64,000 nt of DNA, taken from assembly GCA_001986395.2 (NCBI GenBank), contig MQVO02000033.1, forward strand, positions 176,484-240,483. Direction: 5' to 3'. The position numbers and the translations under genes are program-made. The DNA comes from Irpex lacteus (lineage: Eukaryota > Basidiomycota > Agaricomycetes > Polyporales > Irpicaceae). Below, in pieces: positions 49,590 to 61,870 of the stretch; the stretch's first letter is position 1, and each line of letters starts with the position of its first letter. The notes beneath the pieces were generated by a model. The model was given only the letters and a program-made list of their open reading frames with translations. It did not search any database and was not told the origin of the DNA.

Positions 49590-51622
49590 CTAGTGCTGTG
49601 ACCAGTTGATGGTATTGATGTCAATGCCTTCCTGAACCATTTCCCAGAGGGGGCTAGAAAAGCGACAGTCAGCTATGTGATATGTGAAGATTGTAGGACG
49701 AGCGTACCTCATGTCACGCAGGCGTTGCACCACAGCGACGATTTTCTCGACGACAAAGTCGACTTCAGCCTCCGTTGTAAAGCGGCCGATACCGAATCGG
49801 AGAGAAGAGTGAGCCATGTCCTCGGCAGCACCTGGGGAGAGAATGAGTTACTGAAGTGGGTGGCGATCGTAAGGCACTCACCAAGGGCACGAAGGACGTA
49901 TGAGGGCTCAAGAGATGCTGAAGTGCAAGCACTTCCAGAGGACAAAGCGATATCCTAAGGAGCCCGTCAACGGGGGATCGTACTGCCAGTGAAGACAATT
50001 TGCATACCTTCAGAGCCATCAGCAGACTCTCACCCTCAACATACGCGAAGCTGAGGTTGACGCATCCGGGGTATCCACTCGCGTCGCCATTGCGGATGAC
50101 ATGCTCGACTTGTGCGTTTATCTTGGTGATGAGACGGTCCGACAACGCTTTAATGCGAGCTGAATCGCGCTGCAAATCAAAGGATCAGCAAGGAGATCTC
50201 AAACAGGATATCGTTGCGGTAGACCACAACGAGACAAGTAAGACCGCTCAGTACCCCTGCACCTGGGTCTCAGCTGAGCTGGCTGGCCAGAGATGTAATA
50301 CTACAACCCGCCACGCCACACAGCTCCCTCCATTCGTTATAGAAATTGTGCAATTATCGTCACTGCGGTATGAATCAAATGGTACTCACCGCCATCTCTT
50401 GCTTAGCGATGCGAGCTGCCTCGCCGATACCGACGATGAGCGGAGTTGGCAGGGTTCCACTACGCAACCCACGTTCCTGACCGCCTCCGTTGATGATAGG
50501 CTCCAGACGAACTCGGGGCCGTCTCCTAACGTATGCTGCTCCTACGCCCTTCGGACCATAGAGCTTGTGTCCAGAGATACTCAACACGTCGATGTTCATC
50601 TCGTTCACATCGATGGGCACTTTGCCGACCGCTTGTGCCGCATCTGTGTGGAAATAGATCCCACGGTGTTGACGGAGCAGCTCGCCAATCTCCTTTATGG
50701 GTTGAATGACGCCTGTCTCGTTGTTCACTGTCATTATTGAGACGATGGAAGTATCTGGCCTGATAGCGGCCTCCAGGTCCTCCAGTCGGATGATGCCGTT
50801 TTGTTGCACGGGGAGGTATGTGACGTCAAAACCCTCCTCCTGCAGCTTTCGGCACGAGTCAAGGACACATTTGTGTTCCTGCAAAAGCCGTCAATGACCG
50901 ATCACGAATGAGGCAAGGACCTTTCATACCGTCTGCGTGGTTATGATATGACGCTTACGCTCTTTGTGGAAACGGGCGACACCCTTAAGCGCCATATTAT
51001 TCGATTCAGTGGCTCCTGAGGTGAAGATAATGTCCTTTGGGTCGGCTCCAATAAGATCTGCTATATGCTAACACCATCATGTTCAGACGACACGCGAACA
51101 AAGTGATGGCGTGTAGACAAACCTTGCGAGCGTCCTCCACCGCCGCCTCTGCCTCCCAACCGTACGCGTGCGTTCGACTGTGAGGATTGCCGTATTGGTC
51201 TGTAAAGAACGGAAGCATGGCATCGAGGACTCGAGGGTCTACCGGAGTAGTTGCCTGTAGTATTACTATGAGTATATGCGCGAGTACGCTACGGGTGAGA
51301 ACACGGACCTGCATGTCGAGGTAAATTGGCCTCGCCTTGCCCTGCAAGTTGTCCTCTCTTCTCGGGACCTCCAGCTTGAATCCGAGCATATCTAACGTAC
51401 GATGATATTGAGATTCTGCGAGCCACTGAAGACATTGGGCTGCTCACCTTGTCTGGGGGCGAAGAACGCATCGTCTTGGTAAGACGACGGAACATCGACG
51501 ACGCTAGCACGATCAGCCCCCGACGGCTGGACGTAGTTACGCCTGGCTGCAGCCGCCACAAGCCTCGACGAGGATGGTCTCAACACTGACCGACGGACGC
51601 TGCTCGACACTCGAGAGAGCAT
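49590..51622 (-). CDS. NFS1: Cysteine desulfurase NFS1, mitochondrial
   Basis: A PLP enzyme that takes sulfur from cysteine for Fe-S cluster assembly. The ATG at 51622 begins [20 protein letters not shown], a mitochondrial presequence. Landmarks are [84 protein letters not shown] (PLP lysine), [20 protein letters not shown] and [20 protein letters not shown] (catalytic cysteine). It ends [12 protein letters not shown] with the stop at 49590, the conserved carboxyl end. Introns are numerous; the longest (about 50170-50386, some 215 nt) is unusual for this window. It is divergent from the SR protein gene with only 285 bp between starts. Confidence 0.97.
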
Positions 51623-51907
51623 GGTGGACGTATAGCGGCGGGATGGTGGTGGGAAGAACGTGGGAAACAACGAGCAAAGGCCGACATTTTGATGCCACAC
51701 GCCGGCTCGCTTTATCAGATAGTCACGCGTCCGCGGGAGTCGGCCTAACGCGCGGCCACTCGGCAGCTGCTGCGCCGTGCTATCTCCGAATGATCCGGAG
51801 TAAGATCAGCATCACGTGCTGTTCTGCGCACGGACCACTTTTGGCGCCATCCTTTTGATGTCGCGCGTGATGGGTTGGACTTCTGCATCTCTTGACTCTC
51901 AACCACC

Positions 51908-53234
51908 ATGGCAAGACGTCTCTACCTCGGCCGTATGCTCCCAACGTCGTGTTCGTCGTTGTTCATGGTCCTGACGAACCTTTTCAGGCCTTCCCCCGGA
52001 TGCTCGCGCTGAAGATGTTTCAAAGTTTTTCGACGGCTACGGCCGCATCGTCGACTGCCGCGTCATGACAGGTTGGTTCCGTTGGCCGCTACACGTGCCA
52101 TTCGACGACTCAGGATTCCCTCGTAGGATTTGGCTTCGTTGAATTTGAGAGCTCTCGCGACGCCGAGGATGCCGTCCACAACTTCAACGGCAAAAGCTTC
52201 ATGGGAGCGAAGTACGATATGCGGCGCTTATCTTCAGGCCACAGTCCCACGGTTACTAACCCATCCCAGTATTGTAGTTGAATTCGCCAAGGAGTCGCGC
52301 CCAAGACGCGAAGTCTATGAAGAACGCGCACCGCGTGCCAGGCGTCCCCCTGGTCATCGTCTCATCGTCTCTGGTATCTCCCGTGATACCAGCTGGCAGG
52401 TATGGCTTTTTCTTTGTCAGGGACCGTGTGGCCCCACAGGGACATAGGAACCGCCAACTGGAATCAGGAGATTCTTCATGTTACTTACCAACTAATCATC
52501 ATATAGGACTTAAAAGACTTCGGTCGTGAAGCAGGTAGCGTGTCCTACGCGGACATCGACCGGGACAGGCCTGGAGAGGGGTATGGCCCCATGATCTCTG
52601 CATCTTATCAGCTCTAATAGTGTCTCTCCCTAGTATCCTTGAGTATCTTTCCCGTGACGATGCCGATCGTGCGGTGAAGGAGCTCGATGGTAAGGATTTA
52701 CGTGGCAACAGCGTGCGCGTCAGTCTGGATACCACTGAGGTTAGTTCCAACCTATCGTCGCTTATCATCACCCACTGACCTCTCCCCTAGCGTGGCTCTG
52801 GTCCCGACAACTATCGTCGCGACGATCGTCGTGATGACAGGCGCGATGACAGATACCGCGACGACCGCCACCGGGATGACAGGTACAGTCGCGACGACCG
52901 GTACAGCCGTGACGATAGGTATAGTCGTGACGATCGTTACGCTCGCGATGACCGTCGTCGAGATGACCGTGCCCCCTACACTCGCGAACGCTCGAGGTCA
53001 CCTCCTCGCCGTGCTGCCGAGCCTGAAGATCGTCGCCCCAGGTCGCCTCCCCCGAAGAGGGAAGATGATAGGAGGCCTGCAGGGTACGATGATCGACGAG
53101 GACCTTATGATGTTCGGAGAGGTCCTGACCCTTATCTTGATCGCCGTAGGGACGAACGTCGGCGTGACGACAAGGACGAACGTTACGATGACCGGCCACC
53201 TAGAGCCAACGGGGATAATGGTTGGGGACGCTGA
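51908..53234 (+). CDS. SR-family splicing factor with two RRMs (Srp2/SRSF4-6 type)
   Basis: A nuclear pre-mRNA splicing regulator. The ATG at 51908 begins MARRLYLGR|LPPDARAEDV, RRM1, with FFDGYGRIVDCRVMTGFGFV and NFNGKSFMGANIVVEFAKE. A short Arg/Pro hinge leads to RRM2 (GHRLIVSGISRDTSWQDLKD); SWQDLKD is the signature of SR-protein second RRMs. The carboxyl tail is Arg/Asp/Ser-rich, with a DNA-level repeat encoding RYSRDDRYSRDD, then ERSRSPPRR and PRSPPPKREDD, ending NGDNGWGR (stop 53232-53234). The order and signatures match fission yeast Srp2. The RD repeats are more Asp-rich than usual RS tails. Confidence 0.92.
52810..52975 (+). repeat. Minisatellite-like RD/RDDRYS coding repeat
   Basis: A degenerate 15-18 nt unit (CGTGACGATCGGTATAG-like) is repeated about ten times inside the SR protein tail and encodes alternating Arg-Asp with Tyr-Ser. 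Confidence 0.7.
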
Positions 53235-53876
53235 GTGAAGCAAGGAGGCCCCTGGATTTCTTCCATGGCCGTGGACGGCAAATTCTTTTCCGAAAAGCTT
53301 TCCGAGCTCGTTTTCTTCGTACCACCGGATATGTTGCTGGCGCTTCTGTACCCTTCAGGACTCGTGACTCGTGTTTTCTCCGTTGGTTATTACGCATTGG
53401 TTCCTACGGTCGGGCGTGATCCCTGAGGTTACTTCCATCCGGGCGGGGTGTGCTTCAATATGGGTTTCGAGGGAAAGGAGTACAAGACTGTCCACTTCCA
53501 CGTTGAGATTCGTGCAGTTGCCCGCTGTGCTTGGAGGCACGCAATCCAGGCCATCGTTTACCGAGGTTCTGGTCTCGTGGCCGTTTCGTGATCCTGAGGT
53601 GTTGAGGCGTTCCGATCTACGTGAAACTCAAGAATACAAAGGTTGGAGGCTTCGTCGGGTGGTACTCTGGCCATGATCCCAATGGAAGGTTGACTAAGTG
53701 TGGACGCATCCTTCGGCCGGTCGCCTGGTCTCCTCAAGGCCGATGAGACAACTGCAAATTCTTGTGCTTCAAGCTCGCTATACCATCGTGTCTGCTATAC
53801 CCTTACCTGTCGTAGAATCGCATGTTCTCACGTAATCACACAATAGAAATAATCTTCATCAAGCAAGTACTATGAT
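53235..53876. other. Convergent intergenic region between the SR protein gene and TBCE
   Basis: It holds 3' flanks and 642 bp without a supported gene. Short open frames in all directions look random. Confidence 0.35.
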
Positions 53877-56205
53877 TCATTTAGCAGCACTGTACAGCAA
53901 TATTTCTGAGCCGTCTTCGAAACCTAACCACGACACGTCCTGTGTGTCCTGTGTGTCATCGAGATCGGAGACCGTTCCACCAGACATCTTCAACCACAGC
54001 CTCATTGCGCTTTGGTCCGCTTTGCGTATACCAAACGATTTCGCCACTTTCAGACGGAACGTCCGCAGAGTCATAGTCGGCAGTACGCGTAATGGCACTG
54101 TTTGCGTAATAGACGGAGATGAGGTGGAAGGCGGGTGGGAACACCGATGAACCTTGATGTCTATCATCAATGTTAACAGAGTCATAGGAGTCAGAATCGG
54201 AGTGTAGTGATCCCGTCAAATGGACGCATAATGAAAGAACAACGCACTGATGAGACGATTGCTGAGGTTATCCTGTTTGGCGACTGTGGAAGAGGCTGGC
54301 GCGTTCGGCTGGTCGTACTCTGGCGTGGGGATATCGGAGAAGGACGTGCGATGTGATTGCAACCAACGGAGAAGATGGAAGCGGTGAGCCTGACATACTA
54401 ACAGCGATACAAGATAGGGACCCACTATTACACAAGGCCTGCCATTGCGGGTGCTGCCGACATCGTGCGTCTTCGTCCCGCGGACCATGCTTAGTGATGT
54501 AGGAGATGTAGAACAATTCGCAGTCCGTCCGTTCTTTGGCTGTGATCTACGGCACAGGGATAATACAAGCATTCCCATGTAGCAGCTGCATCAGCTCCGT
54601 TCGAGTCACTGCGATATCCAACACTTACGACAGTTGCGTCAAGCGATATGAGCGTCGGGATTCGGGCAATGATGAACTGGCGCGCGTGTTTTCCAAGTTC
54701 GACGTCTGTTGAGAGAAGAATAAAGACGTTACCGGTAGGTCATTCTTTGGTTGCGCTCAGTCTCGGATCTGAAAGTATGTATTCACCTTCGACGATTGGG
54801 TTTCCGGAGATAGTCAGCGATTCTAGAGATGGACACCACAGATGCAGGCGGTCGATAGACTGCCATGAGTCTAGCGCGTTGGACGTCAAAGACAGGTGAC
54901 GCAGTTGATGGAAAGCTGGGGCTTGTTCCAGCGGATCGATGGTCTTCAACTGGTTGCTGGAGAGAATAACACGCTCAAGGCTATGCACAAAAAAGATGTC
55001 AGCGGTCAATGACGACCAGAACGTTGTAGAGAATGGTATCAGTGCATACTTTGGGTAGTATCGCAGGGCGGCCACAATCTCAGCCCAATCAGTGAGTTCG
55101 TTGCCGTCAAAATTGATCACTCGTAATCCTGCATTCGTTATTGTGTTTTCCGCAGGATCATTGTCCGCTGTCCGCAAACTTGACAGTCGGTTGTACCCAT
55201 ATTCCAGCGCAGTGAGCGAGGGCATATGTCGAACCAATTGTTTCACGTCGCCCCATGGGATTAAAGTTGTGTTGAGCTGTAACTCCTGGATGGCAGCGAA
55301 CGCAGAGGAGAAGCGTGCCGTATCCCGTGGCATTGCCAGTCTGTTGTGACTGCGAGGCACGTTTGTTTCAGCAATGAGTACACCATCGCGACATAGAACG
55401 AACTCACTTCAATGCTAGTCGCTGCAACCGAGGAAGCTCAGCTACTATCAGTGCGACGATGTCCCATGACGGCAACAGATTTTTGGATAAATCCAGTCCT
55501 CGGATACCTGTGGTCAAAGCATCAGCATACATCAGACCGCCGGTCATGATGCAAAATCATCGTTAAGACAGAGAAACGCGGGTTTAGATGATCAATATAA
55601 TCGCATTAATCGACGTGAACCGTCGAGTGTCGACGATATCATGTACTCTGACATCACGAAGATGGTGTATTTACCTGGACAGGTCTTTTGTATCTCTCCA
55701 GGCGTATCAGCGCGCGCGACACGCTCATTGTCAAGACTAACTTCTCGCAGATTATCTAATCGCGAGAGGTTGGCACGGATCTTGTTGAGGCGAACGGCCT
55801 CGACTTCTATGGTACCGTTTGAGGACCCCAGTACGACCTTCTCGACCTTGTCTTCGGTGGGTACTTCCGTGTACTTTGCTATGAGTGCCTCTAAGAATGA
55901 TACACCATATGATATGACCGCGTTTGGACGGATGAAAGAGCCCGCATTCTTTACTCTGAAGAAGAATGGCCGTTAATGATGATTTTTTTGCCCACAACAG
56001 TCGAGACAACGGACTCTTACGTGCAATGAAAGTATTGTTTGCCATCTTTTTCTCCGCTGTGTTTACCACGTTTAGGATCATCCCATTCGATACCGAGCCA
56101 GGAGCCTTGCGTGCCATCCACAGGTCCAACGAACCTGATGGTCCCGAGATATCCGGAGTGGACGAGACGGGTGCCTATTGAGGGCAATGAAGAAGGCTGT
56201 GTCAT
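53877..56205 (-). CDS. Tubulin-specific chaperone E (TBCE)
   Basis: TBCE binds alpha-tubulin during folding and dimer assembly. The ATG at 56205 begins MTQPSSLPSIGTRLVHSGYL; the CAP-Gly domain is GTQGSWLGIEWDDPKRGKHS, then GEKDGKQYFHC. A leucine-rich repeat region follows (IRGLDLSKNLLPSWD, LRVINFDGNELTDW, LERVILSSNQLKTIDPL, LRHLSLTSNALDSW, LESLTISGNPIVE). Next is the linker ITAKERTDCELFYISYITK, and the carboxyl ubiquitin-like domain MTLRTFRLKVAKSFGIRKAD, ending GSEILLYSAAK with the stop at 53877. The domain order CAP-Gly, LRR, Ubl is diagnostic. About ten introns are seen; the junctions near 54195-54245 and 54385-54420 are less certain. Confidence 0.92.
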
Positions 56206-56502
56206 CACTTTGCACTGATTGTACTGTTTGAGCTACTATTGGTAAATTGTCAGTGTTGTGATTGTTTTGAGTCCGAGAAAGCCGTCTCAACAATCGTCCA
56301 GTGTCGTGGTACGAATGAAGCCTTATCTTAAGAACTTGCCCTTTGGGACATGCAATTAGGCGCCCATGAATACGCGACTGAGTACGCGCTAGTCGGGTGT
56401 GAGAGCCACCGCATTTCCGAACGGTCTCAGCGCGGACTGCCGTGAATAATCCCCTGCCTCTGCACCTCTTGACTTTCTCGTGGTTGGTGACCTCTGACTC
56501 TC
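56206..56502. promoter_or_regulatory. Short divergent promoter between TBCE and HIBCH
   Basis: Only 297 bp separate the two start codons, so regulatory elements are likely shared. No TATA box is evident. Confidence 0.4.
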
Positions 56503-58407
56503 ATGTTGGCCCGCAGTGTGCGTACGATGTCCAACCGTAGCCTTGCAGCGCAGCGAACACGGGCTATTTCTCGTCATATGTCATCAAGCACGAAGGCGAG
56601 CCCCGATGAGGTATGCAGACTACACGTATCCAGTATCACAAGCAGACTATCTAAATGACCGCTATGATAGGCTCCAGTACTCTTTGAAAGCGTCGGACAG
56701 GTCAAGAAATACATACTGAACCGCCCTCAGAAGCTTAACTCCTTGGATCCGCCTATGCTAAACCTGTTGCGACCATACGTGGAAGTACGTTGTTATCTGT
56801 TTTCAAATACCTCGGACAACATCTCAATCTATTGTAGGAATGGAGTCAATCGAAAATCAGCAAGATTCTAGTTGGAACAGGTGTGGGGCGTGCCTTTTGT
56901 GCTGGCGGAGATGTTGCATGTACGTCTACCAATTATGCCTGTGAATGTGCCAAGAAAGATTCATTACCGTCAATATTATTCAGCTGTGGTACAAGCTGCT
57001 GCCAATGACGATACAAGGCACCAAGCTCTAGACTTCTTCAAACGCGAGTATGTGTTGTCACCCAAGTATCATTAACGGCACATTAACATATTCATTAGGT
57101 TCGAGTTGGACTATTTGCTCGCTGCAGTACCCCAGCCCTATGTGGCCGTGATGGACGGAATAACAAGCGAGTGATTCCATATACCATGAACGAGTCATAC
57201 CCTAACAATTATCCTCACCGTTGACAGTGGGCGGTGGCGTCGGTCTCTCCATTAATGCCAATTTCAGAATAGCAACAGAGAAGACAGTGTTTGCGATGCC
57301 TGAGACGAAGATTGGCTATTGTCCCGATGTTGGCGCAAGCTTCTTTTTGTCGAGAGTGGATGGCGAGGTGGGAACCTATCTCGCTTTGACCGGCGAGACT
57401 ATCAAAGGCCGTGATGTATTGTGAGTTGGGTGTTATGTCCGCCCTTGCAGTCGGAATTTTGACTGAAAGGGAATAATTAGTGAATTAGGCTTCGCAACAC
57501 ACTTTGTGCCGTCTCGGCGCATACCAGCTCTCCTTGAGAGGCTGTCATCCCTCGACAGACCTTTGAATGACTTGATAGACGCGACTATCGAGGAGGCTTC
57601 GCAAGAGAGGGAGGCGCATGAACCGCCTTGCTCGATCACAGGTGCCAAGCGTATCGCGCTCGACAGGGCTTTCGGTCACAACAAGGTCGAGCAAATTTTC
57701 GACGAACTCAAAAAGATCTCGGAGGAGCATGAAGATACCGCGATCCGCTCTTGGGCGGCGAGCACTATCGAGGCCTTAGAGTTAAGGAGCCCGACGAGCC
57801 TGAAGGTTGCACTGGAAGCAATTCGCAGAGGCAAAGAGATGTCATTGCACGAAGCTTTGCAGATGGAGCTCAACATTGCGACCGCTTTTTGCGTGAGTCA
57901 AGTTCCGATTTTGTTGCGGATGTAACGCTGTGATACTAATCATCCTTACCCTCTCGTACACAGTCCAAGGCCAGCCCAGATTTTGCGACCGGTGTTTCGG
58001 CTGTGCTCGTCGAAAAGATCAAGGAGCGGCCTCAGTGGTCCCCTGCTACCCTTCCGGAAGTCAAAGACGAGTACATACTGGGTAATTTCTTCCACAAATT
58101 CAGTCCGGAGAACGGCACGGCCCCCAGCATCACCCTCTCGGATAAGTTGCACCTTGAGCCCTCCAAGACGGGATCTCCCATGCTGTATACACTCCCCACG
58201 GAGGAGGAAATCCGACAGCTCGTCACTGGGAGTCATCCGAGTAGCGGAAGCACCAGTCTTACTAAGGACGAGCTGACCGAGAAACTGGTGAAGCTTAGAC
58301 GAGGGAAATTGGGCGTTCGTGAAAAGGTGTCAGAGGTGGTATCTCGCCGTTGTATCGAAGAGTTGGACACAGCTTCAGGAACGAAGTATCTCAGGTGGAA
58401 GAATTAA
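56503..58407 (+). CDS. 3-hydroxyisobutyryl-CoA hydrolase, mitochondrial
   Basis: HIBCH hydrolyses 3-hydroxyisobutyryl-CoA in valine catabolism; the yeast homologue Ehd3 is also found in the mitochondrial ribosome small subunit (mS47). The ATG at 56503 begins [20 protein letters not shown], a presequence. Crotonase-fold landmarks are [35 protein letters not shown] (oxyanion region), [47 protein letters not shown] and FATHFVPSR. It ends TKYLRWKN, stop at 58405-58407. The intron inside GIT|MGGG (57167-57227) needs a GC donor (A|GCGAGT...GACAG). Other introns are canonical. Eight or so are visible. Confidence 0.93.
57167..57227 (+). other. GC-AG intron in HIBCH
   Basis: The exon ends ...ATAACAA and the intron starts GCGAGT, ending TTGACAG. 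Only this splice gives ATG GGC GGT GGC, the conserved MGGG. The nearest GT (57171) breaks the frame. Confidence 0.75.
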
Positions 58408-59880
58408 TCATATCTCTGTGCTCGGCGTCTGTGCCACCATAGTTGTTGTCTATCTCTGTATTGGTCTACAGTACCATGCGATATCCGTCCCTACGACAGG
58501 TTATCTTAGTAAAGACAATGTCTCTGAGCATTCATGTGATATGCTTTATATTTGCGGATCCGAATGGTGGATGACAATGAATTACAAACGCAATATCCGC
58601 GGTTGAATGACGGACAATTGTTGAAAGGGTCGCATCTACTCTCGCAGACCTAGTGATTACACGTTTGGCTGGTCACATCTGTAAACGAGGGCAGTGGCTC
58701 TACGTGGCTTTGCCACACTATGTTTTGCTATTCGTGTGATTCGTGCTGTCAAAGATGATGTTACTCTTTCAAGTCACAGCGGCCAGTCGCGCTCTCCGAC
58801 ATGATGACACTGCGCCAGCTTCGGTACCCAGCACTGCCATGAACGCACAGGTCCTAACCGATGCCGCTCGGAACACTCCCAACATTGATCACGTATGGCC
58901 AACCTGCGCGACGAGCTCAATTGTGGATATTCCAGTCCTATGTGAACGACGCTTTGACAATATGCAACTACCGGAGACCCCAGCGGGGTGGCTGGCGGGC
59001 GATGTAGGTCTGGACGGTCGAGATGAGCAAGATGAGGGTGGCCGCGCATTGATCGTGGTGGACGAGCCCCGTCCATTCGCACACTACTGCTCGTACTTTT
59101 TGTGTCTGTCTCGCGGTGTTATGACGTTGACGAATAATAAAATTCGCAAACTTTCAAACGGACGCCATCCAGAGAGCGCGACCCTGAGACCATGGATCAC
59201 GCTAAATCGAGATCGAAATTACGTTGCGGCCCTAGGATCCCACGATACTCTAACCCTAATCTCGAGGCCGAAGCCGTCAAATGCACATGGTCTGGCAACG
59301 GGCGAGGATCATGGCTCTTCTCATACAATGTAACAAAGGGAGATGGCTGGAAAACTCAGCCGGCGGACCACGAAGAGACACAATAACTCTGTGGGAGACT
59401 TGAAAGTCTGATATTTAGACGACCCCCTGACTCCCCTTGGCCAGAGGGAGTGAGCTTGCTACACGGAAAAAGCGTCGCGTGGCGACGATGTTGAACAAAT
59501 TGAGATCCCAAATCGCAGGAGACACCCACGTGGAGTTTGCCGCAACACTGGGACCTCGACAACGCAGGCTTTCAACCGCCCTGGTTTGTTTCTGACGGTA
59601 TGCCGGCACCGCAAATCTCGCGAGGGCGGAGAATGAACAGCGAACTGGATGTAACAGGGCTTTGACCATGGCCAAGATGACCAGATGCAAGCGTCCTCAG
59701 CTAGGGCGCTTGTCCTTTGTCGTGTTTTGACTTTCCCGCGAGGTCTGAAAACTATAAAGGTTCGCGTCCTCAAGTTAGGGAGCCCAACAATTCCACGTTT
59801 TCACTCACCTTTCTATCTTCTCCCTTTCTCTATTACTGTTTACTCTACTACTAATATACGACTCTCATATTGTCGCCAAA
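58408..59880. other. HIBCH 3' flank and IDO promoter, with one open frame of unknown status
   Basis: An uninterrupted plus-strand frame with an ATG at 58755 runs to 59333 (about 190 codons, beginning MMLLFQVTAASRALRHDD). It matches nothing I know and its composition is not clearly coding. The remainder is upstream sequence of the dioxygenase gene. Confidence 0.3.
59753..59759 (+). promoter_or_regulatory. TATA box of the IDO gene
   Basis: TATAAAG lies 122-128 nt before the ATG at 59881; a C/T-rich stretch follows it, as expected around a fungal transcription start. Confidence 0.5.
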
Positions 59881-61324
59881 ATGAGTACCTTTACTACTCC
59901 TCTTAACCTCATGAACTTCCTCGGCGGCGTGGACGTCAGGCAAATAGCGCGTTCACTCAGCGGAAGCCTCGCACAAGACCAACACTTCTGTCCCAAAGAC
60001 TTCGACGTTGACCACGATACTGGCTTCTTCCCTCCCGAACCTCTCCCGAGTCTACCAAGCGCGTTTTCCATCTGGGAGGACGCGTTGATCGAGGCGCAGG
60101 AGACGCTAAGCCTTGGTGAAGACGAATCCGAGGATGCCAAGGCGAAGCGGCCAGCCGGAGAACAGTGGCGGGCGAAGATTAGATCGGTGAGTTTAAGGTT
60201 TACGCGCCGTTGTCTCATTCTTGTTAATCACTTCTTGTCAAAAGTGGCCCGTGTTGGACACCTCCGTCCTACGCGTCAATATCCGGTACCTGCAGAAAGC
60301 GCATCTCGTATTAGCATTCATCCTCCATTTCTACGTCCACTCCATACCTCTAGACGGCACGCAAGATGCCATTCACATTCCCAAATCCATCGCCATTCCC
60401 ATCGTTGCCGTCTCCAAGGAGCTAGGCACGGCTCCTGTGATGACTTTCGCCGACACCGTCCTCTGGAACTGGGAACTCATCCACCCTGACCAGCCCCTAT
60501 CCGCGGAGAATATCCGTTACGTGAACCTCTTTTCGGGTACGGAAACAGAGCGCGCGTTCTACGCCAGCTCTGGAGCCGTCGAGCTGAAAGGTGTCGAAAT
60601 GCTACAGGTCATCGAGTCGTTCCACTCGATGCCGAACGTCACCGATCGCGCCTGCGTCGCGAAGATTGCGCGCGACCTGGCCCGTCTGGAACGCATTGTC
60701 GACGATCTCACGAAGATCTTCGCGACGATTCGCGACACCGTCGACCCTGAAGGCTTCTACTGGCACTGCCGACCGTGGTGGTGCGGCTCGGGCAAGGCCG
60801 CCTCCTCCACACCGCAGTGGATATACGATGGCGTGTCTCCCAAGGACACGCAGGACTTGGCGGGACCGTCAGCGGGACAGAGCAGCGTTATGCACGCGCT
60901 CGACATCTTCCTCGACATCGACCACAAGCTCGCTCAGAAGCGAGCTCCAGCTCCCTCCGAGAGCAACAAAAAGGCGGACACGGGCTTCATGGAAAGAATG
61001 AGACGCTACATGCCAGGGAAGCACAGGGAATATCTCGCTTACCTGACGGCTTCACCTCGCACCGTGCGGGACGTCGCGCAAGCTCACCCGAGCTTAAAGG
61101 AGCCTTACAATGCCGTTGTCTCTGCGCTGAAACGCCTCCGCGATGTCCACATCCGTATCGTCACCCTGTACGTTGTGAGCATGTCTCACAGGCAACCACC
61201 TCCGCACATCATCCGAAGGGAAGGTTGCTCGGACGAGGAGGCCCGTGGGACAGGCGGGATGAAGGCGTCCAACCTCTTGAAGGCTGGGAGAGACGCGACC
61301 ACTCGCGCTATGCTAAAAGAGTAA
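59881..61324 (+). CDS. Indoleamine 2,3-dioxygenase
   Basis: A heme enzyme that opens the indole ring of tryptophan to N-formylkynurenine, first step of the kynurenine route to NAD. The ATG at 59881 begins MSTFTTPLNLMNFLGGVDVR. One intron (60188-60244, GTGAGT...CAAAAG) joins KIRS|WPVLDTSVLR. Family blocks are LQKAHLVLAFILHFYVHSIP, IPKSIAIPIVAVSKELG, TFADTVLWNWE, FYWHCRPWWCGSG, MPGKHREYLAYL and LRDVHIRIVTLYV, whose His is the proximal heme ligand. It ends TTRAMLKE, stop TAA at 61322-61324. Length (about 460 residues) fits fungal IDO. A single intron makes it the simplest enzyme gene in the window. Confidence 0.95.
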
Positions 61325-61870
61325 AAGTTTGTTCTGTTCGTTCTTCATCTTCTTTCGTCTTGCTTTTGGGTTAAGGGACTCGGAAGTCGTCGTACTGCTA
61401 TCGTTTCGCACGTCAGTTACTCGCGTATAATTATTTATCTACCTTAGCTCCATTTCATTGACATAGACTTTGCTTATTCTTGTAGCATGTAGCAAATAGC
61501 TGTAGACTAGCATATCGAGTTCGTAGTTAATCGTTTCCTTAGATCATTGACACTACTCCACTTTATCACTTGCCTATTCTTCGTTGATTCGGATTGCTCT
61601 AGATTAGCTTCCGTAGTAATCCATTCTGCAATCACAGGTGTTTGCAATATACTCAGTTGTTTGTTTGAACTCAGATGTTTGTGATCACTGTTGAGCGACG
61701 TCGTAGTAAGAAGACAGGAACTTCCTGGAATTCGAACTCGAATCGGGGAGAGCGCTAAAGACCAAATATGGTAGCGTGATTGATTACGTACGCGACGCGC
61801 TATTAAACGACGCGACTTCGCACGCGTTGTTCTTGTTTAGCTACCACCAGCTAGAAAACGAGAAAGCAAG
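61325..61870. other. Intergenic region between IDO and RPA1
   Basis: It holds IDO 3' flank and the RPA1 promoter with clustered MCB-like motifs (61790-61827). I see no gene. Confidence 0.4.
61790..61827 (+). promoter_or_regulatory. Cluster of MCB-like (ACGCGT) elements upstream of RPA1
   Basis: Within 38 bp lie ACGCGA (61790), ACGCGC (61795), ACGCGA (61810) and a perfect ACGCGT (61822-61827), ending 43 nt before the ATG. ACGCGT is the MluI cell-cycle box bound by MBF in yeasts, which controls DNA replication genes including RFA1. Spacing and gene identity make a G1/S control site likely. Confidence 0.6.

Noticed and set aside
52687..53238. Alternative frame of 183 codons rich in Thr/Val/Met across the SR tail
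   Set aside because: It is a frame shadow of the RD repeat; the RRM frame continues through spliced exons into the RS/RD tail.
58755..59333. Plus-strand frame of about 190 codons before the IDO gene
   Set aside because: It is intronless, unfamiliar in composition and has no domain; a competing minus-strand frame exists. Not called as a gene.
61700..61790. Possible second tRNA (string TTCGAACTCGAATC)
   Set aside because: No acceptor, D or anticodon stem can be folded around it on either strand.
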